Assembly: GCA_030512295.1 (NCBI GenBank)
Contig: JAULSR010000002.1
Location: 2,914,001-2,978,000, forward strand
DNA: 64,000 bases
Direction of reading: 5' to 3'
Source: Bombardia bombarda
Taxonomy: Eukaryota; Ascomycota; Sordariomycetes; Sordariales; Lasiosphaeriaceae
The notes under the pieces were generated by a model. The model was not told where the DNA came from. It saw only the letters and a list, made by a program, of their open reading frames with translations, and made no database searches. This document shows, piece after piece, positions 1 to 12,651 of the stretch (positions are counted from its first letter, which is position 1; the number at the start of each line of letters is the position of its first letter). A program made the translations under genes and the position numbers.

Positions 1-1944
1 CTGCCTTCCTCTTATTACCTAAAAGCATAGTCGCGATCCCACCCCTAGGCAGGCCCTCAAACGGCTTCGATAAGTCCATAATAGTCTGTGGGGCGTCGTT
101 CTGTGCCGTCTTCGTAGAACTCGCGCCCACAAGTTGCGATTGCGGCAACGAAGACTGCCCCGTCCCCGACGACGAGACAAGCATTGGCGCGACCCTCTTC
201 TTTCCGTCCTTTGTCATATGGACTCGAGATTTCAACTCGGCTATCCGCTCCGCTGCCTTGTCAGCATTCTCCTCGGCCTCTTTATCCTTCTTCGGTTGTG
301 CATCGCCGTTCGTCTCGCCGTTCTTCGCTGCTGCTGCTGCTGCTGCGGGCTTCACGCCGTTGGTAGTCACTTCAGCAACCTTCGCAGAAGGTCCCAAGTC
401 TCCCATCAGCGCGCCCATCCTCGACTCCGCCCCTCGTAGCTCTCCTGCCTTGCTGTGTTCCTCAAGATGAAGCCCATCAACGTCCTCAGCGATTCCCATT
501 CCCTTCTTCGACCCACCATACTTCTGCAGCGCTTTGTCATTTTCCTCCGGCTTGGCAACCCAGCCCAGCTCACCCGTCTCAAAGCTGACACACACTATAC
601 CGCCATCAAGACTGGACGCGAAAAGCGTCTGTCCGTCAGGGGTCCACGCGAGATCTGATATAGACTTTGACGCCACATCCTGCAGAATCACCAGCGGCCG
701 CGATGTATTCGTGTTCCATATACTCAAAGTCTTGTCCTGGCCGGCGGATGCTATTACTGTCACAAGATTGGCGGAGCTGTTCGCATCGGTAGCTGGATTC
801 TCGGCTGGGTCCCTGGTATAGAACAAACGGGGAGAGAACATGCAGACCTCGGTCGGGCTTTCATGGCCAATAAGGTTAATCTCGCTGTCCCATCGCGTGC
901 GCTCGATAATGGCAACACTGCTGACAGGGCCATTGACCGCGTTTGCGGCCGCAATGTGGTTACCATCGGGGGACCAGCTGCACCGCCGGAAGTATGTCGT
1001 CAAGGGCGAGCTCTTAAAGGGCGAACTGATTGTGGTTTCCAGCACAAAGTTGTTCACCATGTCGTGCTGGGTGGCGTTAGGAGGAGGGGGCGTGAAGCGG
1101 AAGATCTTGATCGTTCGGTCGTCGCTCGCCGTGGCGAAGAATTTGTTGGCCGGGTCGAATGTGATGCCTTTGACGTGACTCTGGTGCACTCCTAGGGTCT
1201 TGAGCTTCTCAAAGGTGTGTCCAGACCATACCACGACTTTGGAGTCAAGGCCAACGGATACCAACAGGGAGTTGTCGTTGGACCAGGCGAGGTCCTGGAC
1301 ATCGTTCTCGTGGCCGACGAGGCGCTTGTATGTTTTCCAGTTTTCTACCGGAGGCGGCTCGTTCGTGCCTATAAGCGCAGTCAGTATGCGCGTTCTCTTG
1401 CATTCTGTACGAAACTCCTAGACAAGCAAGCGGGGGAGCCATACCGAACGATGCTGTGTGTGAGGGCGGGCTGCTGTCGAGATGGTAGATGCAGATAATT
1501 TTGTCGTCGGCGCCGGACGCGAGGTAGCGGCCATTCGGAGAGAAACGGACAGAGTGAATAGTTCCTAGGTGATGGCTCATGTGACATAGCTGTCGCGGCT
1601 TCGAGTAGGTGTTGTCTTCGGCATTGTATATGGACTCAGTCGACCAAACGCGGACGTGGCCATCTACTGCTGGTTAGCCCCCGACGAGACGGCCCAGAGG
1701 GCGAGGGGGAAGGGAAAAGCGACGCACCTCCACCGGCGGTGGCCAGTCGTGAGCCATCTGGAGAGACGTGGCAGCTGTAAACCTCGAAGTCCTTCTGCTC
1801 CCCTAGAATACGGAAGTCGAGTTAGCATTTGCGTGTTTGTACTTGGATAGATCGAAGGCGGCGGCGACAGCGACGATCTCGACAATTGCGGGCGATTGTA
1901 AACATACCGCTATGGCTAAGCCAGGAAGGCTTGATGAGATGCAT
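1..1944 (-). CDS. HIR1: HIR1/HIRA-type histone chaperone, 5' part (C-terminus beyond left edge)
   Basis: WD40-repeat subunit of the HIR complex, which deposits H3-H4 independently of replication and represses histone genes in the nucleus. I read four exons on the minus strand: 1944-1908, 1802-1728, 1663-1445 and 1368-1, all with GT..AG borders and consistent phase. The start codon gives MHLIKPSWLSHSG, followed after intron 1 by the first WD blade (DFEVYSCHVSPDGSRLATAGG, read across a splice). Exon 3 holds HMSHHLGTIHSVRFSPNGRY and exon 4 further blades (VGHENDVQDLAWS, SHVKGITFDPANKFFATASD, RRCSWSPDGNHIAAANA). After the propeller comes an acidic/basic linker with KDGKKRVAPMLVSSSGTG and the conserved LPRGGIATMLLGNKRK near the edge. 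About 620 residues are in the window; the HIRA C-terminal domain should lie outside. No frame break seen. Identity is very likely from the whole N-terminal architecture. Confidence 0.93.
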
Positions 1945-2993
1945 TTTGGGTGAGGTCTGCCGCTGGATGCGGTGTCTTCATGTCGAGTGCAGGGAGACGT
2001 GGTGGGTGTTGTGTGTGAGACTGAAGTGGTGCGGAAGGTTAAAGGCGGACCAAGCTTTTTTTGGGATTCGCGACGAACGATGCGCCGCGCTTTGCCTTGG
2101 CTCCCAGGGTGTTGCGCGACGCCTTGCATTGAAATTGTGGAGGATGGACCGACAGTCAGCCATAGCGGTGCTACGAATGCTGAAGGCGCCCCCAGATTGG
2201 GCCCCCTAAATTACCTAAGGTAATTCTAGGCAGGCCGTTGCCCGAGTGCCTTACCTACTGTTACTTTATGTATTAGACCTGATTGGTTGGCGCGGAATAG
2301 CTTTCTTTCCGCCGCTCCCTCTCAGGTTTCCAGGACGGCACGTACCTGCCTGCCGTGAGGGAAGAAGGGTAACAAACTCTAATATTTTCTATTCAGGCCT
2401 TTGCTCACCTAGCTCCCTGACCTCATGGCCCCCCATTGACCGTTGAGATGTGACGAACCCCCTCCCAATCTTTCGAATATCAAAACCTCTCCCCCATTAC
2501 AATCATCTCAAGAAGTAATGAGCATCACCCCCCCACCGAGTTTGATCTGTCCAAGAGTTTACAGGTTGGACTTTATAAGCCAGCTCTTCCTGTCATGCCA
2601 GTCCAGATCTACCTATCCTTTGGATTTCATGAGTCCTTACCAGCCAATGAATCTCAACATTGACCGATTGGCCACTCTCAGAGACCGACCACCAGATATT
2701 GACACGACGGGCGGTGCGTAAAGAGATGAAGCTCCCGGATATCCTACTCATCATTAAATTGAAAAAAAAAACATCATCAGTACATACAGGCAGCAGACAG
2801 AAACAGCTATATTCCAACCCTTCCGGTAAGCACGAGGGAGATCCAACAATCCAGTTGTCCCTCAGGTATCCAACCAAAGAAATGCAAGACAAACAACCAT
2901 GACCAAACCCCCCGCCCACTCCAATCGCTCAGTCTACAGCAGAACTACTAAAAAGAGAAAGAAACACTGGCTTGTTGTCGTTGTAGCCATTAT
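1945..2993. other. Intergenic region upstream of HIR1
   Basis: About 1 kb between the HIR1 start and the stop codon of the lysine-rich gene. It should contain the HIR1 promoter and the 3' UTR of the next gene. Only short, poorly coding frames are present and I see no conserved protein, RNA gene or repeat. Confidence 0.6.
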
Positions 2994-3640
2994 TTACTTG
3001 GCGACGGCAGCAGGCTCCTTCTTCTTGGTTGCCGTCTTGGGCTTGACCTCCTGTGGTTTGACGAGTCAGCAAACTGGATGTTCAACCTAGAGACAAAGTG
3101 CAGCGCGGTTCACAAGCGGCGGCGCGTCTGAATGTCACTACAAGTGCTCGCGATCGTTCGGATCGTGGTATGAGAACCTGTAGACGCAACAACGAGGCAT
3201 GGAAAGCTACCGCTCGGTTTCGTCAAGGGAGGCAGATGGGGGCGCCATTAAAGCAGTTGGGGTTGCCATTACCTTCTCAGCCTTGGCCTCCTTCTTCTCG
3301 ACCTTCTTCTCAACCTTCTTCGCCGCGGCCCTGACCTGGAGCTTGGGTTAACATTTGATATCCTTCCAAGGGGGGATGCGCATCTCAGATGAAGGGGGGC
3401 GTGGCCGCCCCCTATCGCGAAGCTGGGAGGAGAACAAGGTACCTTCTTCACCACGGTGGGCTCCTTCTTGGGAGCCTTCTTGGTTACGCCAACGGGCTTC
3501 GCCTTGACGGGCTTGGGCTCAGCGACCTTCTTGACGGTCTTGGGCTTGGTGGTCCGCTTGATGGCCGGCGTGGTGTCGACGACGGGGAAGACGCGTGGCT
3601 TGGAGTTGCCAGTGGCAGACCGTGTTCCTTCGCGAGCCAT
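2994..3640 (-). CDS. Small lysine-rich, histone H1-tail-like protein (105 aa)
   Basis: Three exons on the minus strand: 3640-3443, 3335-3273 and 3050-2994, joined in phase 0 at canonical GT..AG sites. The product starts MAREGTRSATGNSKPRVFPV and continues as a lysine/proline/alanine-rich tail with KKVEKKVEKKEAKAEK and ends TKKKEPAAVAK. It is about one third basic residues and has no globular domain, resembling the C-terminal tail of linker histone H1 or AT-hook-poor chromatin proteins. I know similar small basic proteins in Sordariales but no established function, so a nucleic-acid-binding or nuclear role is only inferred from composition. The upstream region is unusually long. Exon assignment rests on splice consensus and sustained lysine-rich coding; the ATG in exon 1 is the only good start. 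Confidence 0.65.
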
Positions 3641-6600
3641 TGTTAAGTTTTGTTTAGTGATTGGTGGCCTGGAAAGTCGCGTTAGAAGGTATGAGAAAGC
3701 ACAAAAGAAGATGTCGTGAAGCTGAAAGAGAAAATGGGAACGCGACAGCTTTGAAAATATGCGCGCAGAATCCCCAAGGTGAGGTGTGGGGCGGCGCAAT
3801 GCGAGAACCGCGACCGCGACTGAACTTGCGCTGCTGCTGCGGTCGCAACTTTGCAAGCCGCATTGCGGATGCGCCAACTTGTCGCAAGCTGGGATTTCAA
3901 CTTACAGGGCGGTGATAATAACACAGTAAAATCGGCGAGACAGTAATGAATCTGACAGATGGATTTTGCGAGGATGCAAAAGCAGAAATTTGGCGTTTGA
4001 TGAAAGAGTCGGATGGGTGATGAGGGGAGAGGGTTGTCGTCGCGTGGCGAAACGGTCGGAATGGAAAACAACAAGGTAGGCGAGCCGGCTCCGGTAGGTA
4101 GCTCTGTCTGTCTGACTGTTCTGGTTCTGGCTCAGTGTGTGTGTGTGTGTGTGTGTGCCCGTCAATGGGCGGCAGGAAAACAACGAGGTTGGGGCCAGCA
4201 ACTTGAGCCTACCCTACCACACACACCATCTCCCACCCATTCCCAGTCGCTGCTCACATGTAACATGGCACTCTACGGGCGGGCTATCCCCCATTCTCGT
4301 CTCCTGCAAAGGGCGCCAGCCGGCCAGCGACAATCTCCCCCTTCCAGCTTCAGCTTCGGGTCCAGTTCCCTTCCACTGCCGCGGGGGAGAGCTTTGTTGC
4401 CGCCGCCTGATACCGCTGATTAGGACAGGCCGTCCTCATTAAACAAGTGGAGGCTCGCTCCAGACCCATCCCACGATGACAGAAATCTCCGACAGGTCCA
4501 TCCATTACCGCGCGTGTGTTGCCTTTGTCCTTGGGCGGTAGAAAGAGGCTGCAACATGTCGTAGGCGAGATGTGCTAGCCAGTCATCTCCAACTCTTCAA
4601 GATGACGCTCGAAGGCTCGCTCGATTTTGACCATTGTTGCGTTGCCAAGCTGGGACAATGCAAGTCGATGACCAACAGGCCATTGAAGCCCTAGCAGCCA
4701 AAAAGAACCAGGGCATCCACATAATTCTCACCCCACTCGACAATTCATGAGGTTCTGAACACAATTCATGTTGGCAGACGATGACAATTGAGAGCGAAAA
4801 GATATGCTGTGCAGGAAAAAGATAGAAATTGTTTCTGGATCCAAGTTCCAAAGCTTATTATCATTGCGTCTAACAACGCGCGCGCCCGCGCGGGCTGACG
4901 TCCGTCTGGGTCGACTTGGTGGGACAGGGGACCCACCCCACCGAGCAGTGACAAGCCACAACGGTTTCCTGGGACCGCCAGAGCCAACCCCGCATCAACT
5001 TGTGGGGCGTCTAAATTGAGGCTATTCGGAGCTTAGATTTAGTCTCGTCTGGCAGCATCGCCTTTGCCAGTATAGTTGCAACCTATTGAGCGCCATTGTT
5101 TCAATTTTTGAATTGATCATGTCACATTCACGTACCATACGACTGAGGTTCAGTATGGAGCAACAAGTCTGGCAAACGCTATGATTTCTTGACCATTATC
5201 GAGGGTGGGTTCTTGACACGGCTCGCATCTTCTGCGGTCTACGCAGCAACTAGCAAGTACCGTCAACGGCCCCGCTGTTAGTGGAGTCCATTTTCTTTAC
5301 CTTAAATTTATGGGGGGGGGGGACTCGTCTTATAACAGATCTGCTGGCGCGGGTATAATGATAGACATCTTAGTAGTAAAAGGGCGGTTGTTGCCAGACT
5401 TATGGCTCCTTTGCTGTACTTGAACACAATATCTTCCAACTGCTTGCGCCCGCCATGGCTCTCGGAATAAATTGGTAATGGCTTGCAAGGCAAAATATGA
5501 GACGTGTTGTTGAAAATGACAACTGCGGCACTGAAGTTGAACAGTGAGTGACATGCATCGTCTGCATCTCGGTATAACTTTTGCAGCTTCTGAACCTGAC
5601 CAAGCACAGGCCGCGCGGCATTATTCTAGTTGACTGAGCATTGCTAACGAACACCTGAAGAATATCGCTGCTTTGATTCAACCTTGAGCTCGTTGGTTAG
5701 ATCGCCTTCTGCTTGGTAACACTAAACTAGGCTTCCATTTTAAAGAAGACCGAGAGTTTGAAAGGATGTCCTGTTCCGACATGGAGCATCATGGACTTTC
5801 ATCCAATGACATCCGACTGTGCTTCGATGGAACGATATTTACGAATACTGTACTGCCTCCACAGGGTTGCAGCGGTTGCTGCCGGTAGCAACGGTCGCCT
5901 ACCGCGACTGGAGTAAACATTTCTACGAAGTACGTATCTACTATATATGAAGCATTATATTCGATTAAATTACCTGCATCGCCTGTATGCACACCTCATC
6001 CAGGGGTCAATGGTCAATTCAAAATATTTACAAATTGATGCAATGATGCATCACAGAAACCACCCAGACCTGACACATCCAAGGACACATGTTTCTCCAG
6101 ATCTGACTCAGGTTTGCGGTACAACGAGAAGCGGGCGCATGAGGTGTTGGAAAAAGAAACATAAAGATACGTTCAGGTACCAGTATGTATCAGCACAGTG
6201 TGACAGTGCACCAACATCCCCAATGGCTTCCCGTCTCAGAGACCGTGGCATGTTTTTCAACGTGGTTGCCCCATAAAATTATACACCTTTTGGGGATTAT
6301 CGACAGCTTCTCGACCACCAACAAGGAACGCCAGCTCGGAAATTGAACCGCTGCGCCTTCCATGCTTGCGCTAGAATCCGAGCTAGGTTAGCATGTCCAT
6401 CCCCCCACATGGTGGCTTCTTCAAGGTTGTGACCCCATTGGATTGACGCCTTCTTTTCACCACTCCACATTTTGACACATCCCGTTCTCCTTCCTCCTCC
6501 ACCACCACTGTCCACCCCACATACAGCGAAAGACGGGCTTGGAGAATACAACAGTCTCAAGGTAGATACTATGTTCAGGCCGCCAGTATTCCTACACGCC

Positions 6601-6751
6601 GCCTAACAGCACCGATTGCTGCGCTGCGTCTGCTTCTGCTTCTGCTTCTGCTTCGTCTTGGATTGGATTGGATCGCATGCCTATCACCTAGCTCAATCGC
6701 ATTCACCGTCTCACTACCCCGTCGTGTCTCCTCACCACATCATATACTACC
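3641..6751. other. Long intergenic region with GT microsatellite
   Basis: About 3.1 kb without a gene I can support. A (GT)n run occupies about 4135-4157, probably within the promoter of the lysine-rich gene. A G-run lies at about 5311-5321. Open frames here are short and low in coding character. The last 200 bp (pyrimidine-rich, with a CTTCTG repeat near 6630-6655) is the likely promoter/5' UTR of the GT32 gene. Confidence 0.5.
4135..4157. repeat. (GT)n microsatellite
   Basis: About 11 to 12 uninterrupted GT dinucleotides upstream of the lysine-rich protein gene. No associated element seen. Confidence 0.9.
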
Positions 6752-7846
6752 ATGGTGGCACGAAACGCCTACCGGCTGTTCGTGCTCGTGTCTGCCGTGC
6801 TACTGGTCTACCTCCTCGCGCCGCATCTGTACCACATCGGCGACTACGTGCGACAGACGAACCCCTTCTCCGGCCAAAAGTACATCGAGACCGCCTTCGA
6901 AGCCACCCCGAGCGAGCTCGCCTGCCTGCGCGGCCAGCTCATCCCCGGCGAGGCCCTCTCCTCCGTTGACAACAACCACCATGCCTCCGAACCCATCCCC
7001 AACATCGTCCACTTTATCTTCGGCCTCAAGAACCCCCTCTACCACAAAGGCGCCGGCACCTTCGACTTCCTCAGCTACCTCGCCGTCCGCAGCGCCATCG
7101 TCTCCCTCCGCCCCTCCGCCGTCTACCTGCACTACACCTACCTCGCCTCCCCGCCCTCAGCCGACCCCAAGGCCGACCCGCTAACCAACCCCTGGGTCCG
7201 CCGCCTCTCCAAAGACATCACCCTCGTCCACCACGAGGCCCCCCAAATCACCACCACCCAATACGCCCACCTCTCCGACACCCTCCGCCTCCAGTTCCTC
7301 CTCTCCACCGGCGGCATCTACCTCGACATCGACGCCTTCGCCCTGCGCCCCTTCTCCTCCGTCCTCGCCTCCCCTTCTCCCCATGACGTCGTCCTCGGCG
7401 CCGAGGGCGGCAACCGCTGGGGCCTCTGCAACGCCGTCATGGCCGCCCGCCCCAACAGCACCTTCATCGCCCGCTGGCTCGCCTCCTACTCCACCGCCGA
7501 CCTGTCCAAAGAGTGGAACTACCACAGCGTGCTGCTGCCCAAGGAGATGGCCGCGCAAAACCCGCACGAGGTGTGCGCGCTCGCGCCCGACGCCTTCTTC
7601 TGGCCGACCTGGACCTGGCGCCACGTCGACTGGATGCACGAGCCGCTGGCGCCCGAGGCCGCGCGCTTCTGGAAGGGCGAGATCGATAGGCATGGGGGTA
7701 GCCTGTTTGAGAACCAGCTGGCGTATCATGCGTGGGGGCAGATGGCGTATGATCGGTATTTGAAGAGGCTGACGCCGAGGGTGGTGAGGGAGGCGGATAC
7801 GCGGTTTAATTTGTTGGTGAGGAGGTTTTTGGAGGAGGATCTATAG
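6752..7846 (+). CDS. GT32-family glycosyltransferase, type II membrane protein
   Basis: Single-exon gene of 364 codons. The N-terminus has a short basic stretch and one transmembrane segment (about residues 8-24, LFVLVSAVLLVYLLAP), as in Golgi type II glycosyltransferases. The lumenal domain begins with PNIVHFIFGL, typical of the Och1/Sur1-related (GT32, Gly_transf_sug) fold, and carries the DXD metal/nucleotide-sugar motif in GGIYLDIDAFAL at about residues 187-198. Family members transfer mannose (N-glycan outer chain or inositol phosphorylceramide) or other sugars, so the donor is probably GDP-mannose, but the acceptor cannot be read from sequence. The gene is followed within 10 kb by GT15 and GT69 genes. 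Start: first ATG, context ACCATGG, directly before the membrane anchor. Confidence 0.88.
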   Translation: MVARNAYRLFVLVSAVLLVYLLAPHLYHIGDYVRQTNPFSGQKYIETAFEATPSELACLRGQLIPGEALSSVDNNHHASEPIPNIVHFIFGLKNPLYHKGAGTFDFLSYLAVRSAIVSLRPSAVYLHYTYLASPPSADPKADPLTNPWVRRLSKDITLVHHEAPQITTTQYAHLSDTLRLQFLLSTGGIYLDIDAFALRPFSSVLASPSPHDVVLGAEGGNRWGLCNAVMAARPNSTFIARWLASYSTADLSKEWNYHSVLLPKEMAAQNPHEVCALAPDAFFWPTWTWRHVDWMHEPLAPEAARFWKGEIDRHGGSLFENQLAYHAWGQMAYDRYLKRLTPRVVREADTRFNLLVRRFLEEDL

Positions 7847-9419
7847 GATAGGTCGGGGGATGGGGGTGTTTGTGGGAGGTGTATCAGAGGTCACCGCTAT
7901 TACCGGGCTAAGAGTGTCTTGATGAGACATGGAGGGTTGGTGAGGTTGAGGTTGCTGGTGAAGGTACTCCCGAGGTTGCTTTTGGGAGCTGCCTTGGTGG
8001 GGCTGCCTATGGTTGTGGCGTCGTCGACGACGGGTACATTAATATGGAAATGAATAATTGGAATTGGGCATAGGCGTTGCGGCGGAGTTTGTTCTTTCGG
8101 GAGCACTTTGTCTCCTGTTTTGTTTATGGGAGCGGGAAATGTAAAATGGGCAAGACACCAATTATTGGGTACTCGAGGGGGAGTGCGAGAAAGGAAAAGG
8201 GAAGCCTGAATAGAGGATAGAAAAAAGAAGGCCTTTGGTTTTGTTAGGTTTTGTGTATTACTCCTTGTATTGTACCTCCTTTTATGTACATTGCATACTA
8301 TAATATACCCACCTTTCGCGGTTGTATCATGAAGCCATAGAAAGGTCCGAAAAATTGTTTTGAGTGTTTGTCGAGACTCGTCGCCGTTGAAAGCCCATGA
8401 AAGTAGTGTGTGCCACACATAAAGTGAGTACTTGATTAACGTACCTGAACAACCCAACTCTTCCACGTCAGTTATCAACAAGCTCAGCTATGATATTCTC
8501 ACACACCACACACATTCCAAAACGACAAGAAACCAGGATATCTGTACATACGTAGGTATAATTCGTTTACAGTAGTAGTAGTAACGCTACTTTGCTAGGT
8601 AATAAGTAGCTAACAATGCAACCAGCCAGCCCCCTCCATCCAGTTCCCTTGCCCTTTCCTGTATATCTCCATGCAATGCGATTGTATGTAACAGTTATAG
8701 TGGTCGGTGCCTTTTTGGGATTAGTACAGCGAGTGTCGTGTCTGTCCAGGCACACAGCAGACAGAAAACACTCCAGGTTCTTTCTCAAACCCTCTCCTCT
8801 CACTCCAAAGAAAAGAGAGACGTAAGTAATGAGACCACAGCCACCCAAGATGCGAAAAAAAAACCCCGCCTTCCAATGCCGCTGAGTTTCGTCAAAAAAT
8901 TCTACCCATTTTTTGCTGCTTTGCAGAAAGTGAACCAACAGCAGATAACAACGGGGACAGCAACAACGAGGATCGAAAAATCATGGGTATCTCTTATCCA
9001 AGAAACCGGCAAGACAATAAAAAAGGACTCCTCCCTCCTCTTTCCAGCTCTCTTATCTGTCTGTCTGTCCTCTGCTCGACAGCAATCATTTCTCCTTCTT
9101 GTTGCTCATGGTTGTGTGCTTTGTCGTAGAGGCCGTCGTCGAGACACGTTAAAACGTGATTGGTACTCAAAGCTGTGTGGAAGAAGGAAAAGGACCCATA
9201 TATAGGCTGTATATATATACCAACTCCGCGCTTCGTGATTGCCCGTGTTTTATGTTTTCTTTTTCTTTCTTCAAGTCCGTCGTTTATATTCGTTGTGTCT
9301 TTTCCCTCTTTTCATTTTGAAAGAAAGAAGAGGGGAAAACAGCATTAAGTAGTAGGTGGTAGGTGTGTCGTAGTAATAGTAGTAGCAGCATTCGATCTTC
9401 TCTCCTCAGTAAACACCCT
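7847..9419. other. Intergenic region between convergent GT32 and GT15 genes
   Basis: About 1.6 kb holding the 3' ends of two convergent genes. A 193-codon minus-strand open frame at 7900-8481 has no domain, signal or splice-supported homology and looks like chance. No RNA gene or repeat recognised. Confidence 0.55.
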
Positions 9420-10816
9420 TTACTTGAACCAGCTCCGGAACCAGCCAATTGTGCTAATCCGTTTGGTGGTGTTGGGCTGTTTTAGTTTGTTCAGGCAGTA
9501 GCTCGCGTAGTTGCGAGTCTTTGCCCCATCGCACTCGCAGCGACAGCCGACGCCGCCCGGGCGCTCCGGGGAGAAGGACCGGTCGGTGCCGGTGCCGAGG
9601 GTCTTGGACTCGAGCAGCTGGCCGCCCGGCGCGTTGGCGGGGCACTGGAAGAACCAGTCGTGGCGGTAGCCAAAGTCCTCAAAGTGGTGGACTCGTTGTG
9701 GCTCGAGCAGCATGGCTAGAGCGAGCGAATGTACCGCTGCGTCGCCCCACTGGATATGGTGTGTCAGTACTTATTTAACGATATATGGCTGGTAGGAAAA
9801 AAGGGGTTCTCTGTACATACCCGCTCGTTATAAAAGCCTCCTGTCTTCTCGAGGTGCTCAAACAAATCCTGGTACTCCTTGCCACGGAAGAACTCGAGAT
9901 TGGCAATCTCAAAGTTGCTCCAGTAGTGGCACAGACTCCAACTGTCGCCTTTCCGGTCGCGGTGGCCGAACCAGCTCAAGGCAGACCGGAAAGGCCAGGG
10001 CACCCACGAGGCGCTGACGGTGGCCTTCCACAGCTCGGTGGTGGGGATGTCGTGGTCTTCCTTCCAGTCGGCGATCTCGCGGAAGAGGCTAGGACATGTC
10101 CTGGGCTCCTCGGGCAGGGAGATGGTGAAGCCGTACAGCTTGTCGTGCTTGGCCATCTCTAGGAAGGGATCATATGTGACGGAGCAGTAAAAGTCGACAT
10201 CGGGCTCAATCCTCCAGTACCACTTGTACTGCTTTAGGGCCTCGAGGGTGTAAAACTTCCCCGAGTAGAAGCGGCACATGTGATGGTACGTCTCGAGTCC
10301 ACCATACAGAATGCCGTCACGGCCCTGCTTGGCGATGCTCTCCTTAGCGGCCTTGGTGTCCATCCAGTCGGGGAAGAGCCACTCGGACTTTGGTATGATT
10401 TCAAAGCGAGCTTCGCCGCTGACGGTGGCGTTCATGGCGTTGATAAACTCGTCGCTCCAGGGCTCGTCGTTGAGAAAGACGATGGGGTAGTGGAACCACT
10501 GGTTGAAGTGCTTCTCGATGCTGTGGACCGTCCTGAGGGCCTTGATCAGCTCCGAGTTGCGGGCCAGCATGACGAGGGCGGCATTCTCGCGGGGGAGGTG
10601 GGTGGCGGGTTCCTGGCAGCTCTTGTAGAAGGGCTCATCCAGCTCATGTTCGGGCTGGTGGACCGCCCAGTGACGTCTGTGCAAGTAGACCTCTGTGAAG
10701 GCGGCAATGGCGGCGATGAGCAGGGGAATGCGGCAGTAGCGCGCAAAAAGGCGCGCGAACGAGCGGGTACGGCCGGATCGTCTTGACGGTCGCCCGCGGA
10801 AGAAGCGCCGTAGCAT
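9420..10816 (-). CDS. Alpha-1,2-mannosyltransferase, KRE2/MNT1/KTR family (GT15)
   Basis: Two exons, 10816-9821 and 9749-9420, joined in phase 0 (GTATGT donor, CCAG acceptor), giving 441 residues. It is a Golgi type II protein: basic N-terminus MLRRFFRGRPSRRSGR, then a membrane anchor (IPLLIAAIAAF, about residues 30-40). The catalytic domain has all hallmark blocks of GT15: ENAALVMLARNSEL, YPIVFLNDEPWSDEF, YHHMCRFYSGKF, YKWYWRIEPDVDFYC, SLCHYWSNFEIANLEFFRG, and across the splice NERWGDAAVHSLALAM. The family adds alpha-1,2-mannose to O- and N-linked glycans using GDP-mannose and Mn2+. The C-terminus continues with the cysteine-rich CRCECDGAKTRNYASYC segment. The in-frame ATG at 11044 was rejected because it would put an unconserved proline-rich stretch before the basic-plus-anchor start. 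Confidence 0.93.
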
Positions 10817-12651
10817 TGTCGCACGGTTTCGGAGCGGCGAGCCCGGGAGGCTGCCTTCTGCGAGTCTGTGTGGTCTGCGACCTGCGGTGCCGTGCGAGTA
10901 CGTGCGACTCGGTGCGACGCGGGGCGGTGGAGGTGGTGCGATGCCCGTTTTCGTCTGATTTAGTCTTGACAAGACGGCGGAGGAGGTCGGGGTCGAAGGA
11001 CAGAGGAGGAGGAGGACTACTGCAAAGGCAGAGTGGGAGGGCACGCGCCCACCACTTGATGCAAAATGGTCGTGGGCGGATTGATGCTCAGTAAATAGCT
11101 ATTATTGTATCCCAATTGGCTGGCAATGGGGCAACGGGGGGGTTGAGGAGGGGACCGCGCAAATGGGACGACGGCGGCAGGTGGGCGACGGGATGACGGG
11201 ATGAGGGTTCTTCGCGGTGCTGGTCGCATTAGGGTCCACGCCAAGTAAACTCAATTGCAGACGCCCTCAACGTGGACGACGTGGACATGGCGATGACAGA
11301 TTCCTCTTATCCGACTGTCAAGATCGGCCGGCCGTAGGAAGAAAAAAAACCGAGCTTTGTCCTCCTCGGCGCGCGGGCTTTAGCTAGTGCAGCTTTGCTG
11401 CAGCCGTTTCCAGTTAACTGTTTTTTAGGTGTCCATAGCTGTAATGTACCGAGCTACGAATAGTCAGCACAGTACTACTCCGCGTGATCGCGTTGGGGAA
11501 TGGGACGGGTCCGGACAGTGCAAATAACATGCACTAGTTCCTGGTCCAATGCTGGGCAGGTATCTGACAGGGGCCTGCACAGTGAGAGCCTCTCCCGCTC
11601 AAACTGGACGGGAGCCGTGACAGCCGTCTCACTGGCATTCAGTTGACCCAACCGCTATAACCCTTGGACAGTATAACACATTTCGAAACGGCACTAGCCG
11701 ATCCTGGCTCTTTTCAACTCACCTTAAACAAAATCACCAAACGACACGACGACAACAGCACCAACAATATGGAAGCCTAAATAACATCCCCATTCGTAGG
11801 TATCTCCGATCCGGATTGCATGTTAAATGCCCGTTGGGTTAGTTAATCAGCATGGCATTGCATTATTAAATGCATATTCGATGACGACGACTGCTGTTTG
11901 AGATACCTAGGCAGTAAAATATAGAATGAGCGTTGCAACTAGATATCGGGCCAATCCAGTGTAAGTGGTGCAGATGTGAAGCTGCAAGGCTGCCACGCTG
12001 TCGATGCAAGAAAGCAGCTGAACCTAATGTTTCTTTGTCGACCCCTTCCAACCGCTTAGTTGGTACCGAGTAAGTGAAAGAGGACGCAGCATCCCTGACT
12101 CCACACAGCTCCTACAAACTGAAAACAAGTTTCTTCTCACACCAGAAGGCTCTTTTCGGCTTTGAGATTACTTGCTGTGTACTTTATTAGAAACCAAATC
12201 CTGCGGCGTGGCAGCGTGTATCAGAGGTGTAGGACCAATTACCTTAGTATAACTAGAACTAGTACGTAAAGATTGGTTGGCTGGATCGCATTACTGTGTA
12301 CCTAATTACATGTCGCATTCGGCTAGCAGCGAGCAGTGGATATATTGGAAGTATTGTTGACTCAACGATACTCCGCTAGCCAAACGGGACAAGACTGAAA
12401 AAGCCTTGGAGCTCGTATAAAAACATTAACCAAAACTTAACAACGACCAACAAGTGTGCCAAGAACACTAGCTACAACCCAGACAAATGGTCTAGCTGCA
12501 GTCATGGTGGTATGTTTTGTTTGAGAAGAGACTCTGTATGGTGTGCTCGTACTGGTACCGTGGTCTCATTGCATTAGCTAAGCCCCAGAACGATATCCTC
12601 GACATGAATCCACCAAAAAGAGGAGTTCAAACCTCAAAACTCCAAGAAACA
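10817..12651. other. Intergenic region upstream of GT15 gene
   Basis: About 1.8 kb. The part up to about 11.3 kb is GC-rich and should include the GT15 promoter. The rest is of mixed composition without convincing coding frames, RNA genes or repeats. Confidence 0.5.

Noticed and set aside
6330..6400. tRNA-like sequence with a B-box-like GGTTCAATTTCC (minus strand)
   Set aside because: Acceptor and D stems do not pair properly; at best a degenerate tRNA fragment.
6800..7729. Long minus-strand open frames opposite the GT32 gene
   Set aside because: They are shadows of the strongly GC3-biased coding strand, and give Gly/Glu/Val-rich nonsense without motifs.
7900..8481. 193-codon minus-strand frame
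   Set aside because: No domain, codon bias or splice context; lies in the 3' region between convergent genes.
9764..11044. Upstream ATG at 11044 as start of the GT15 gene
   Set aside because: The extra 76 residues are unconserved in type; the ATG at 10816 directly precedes the basic segment and membrane anchor expected for the family.
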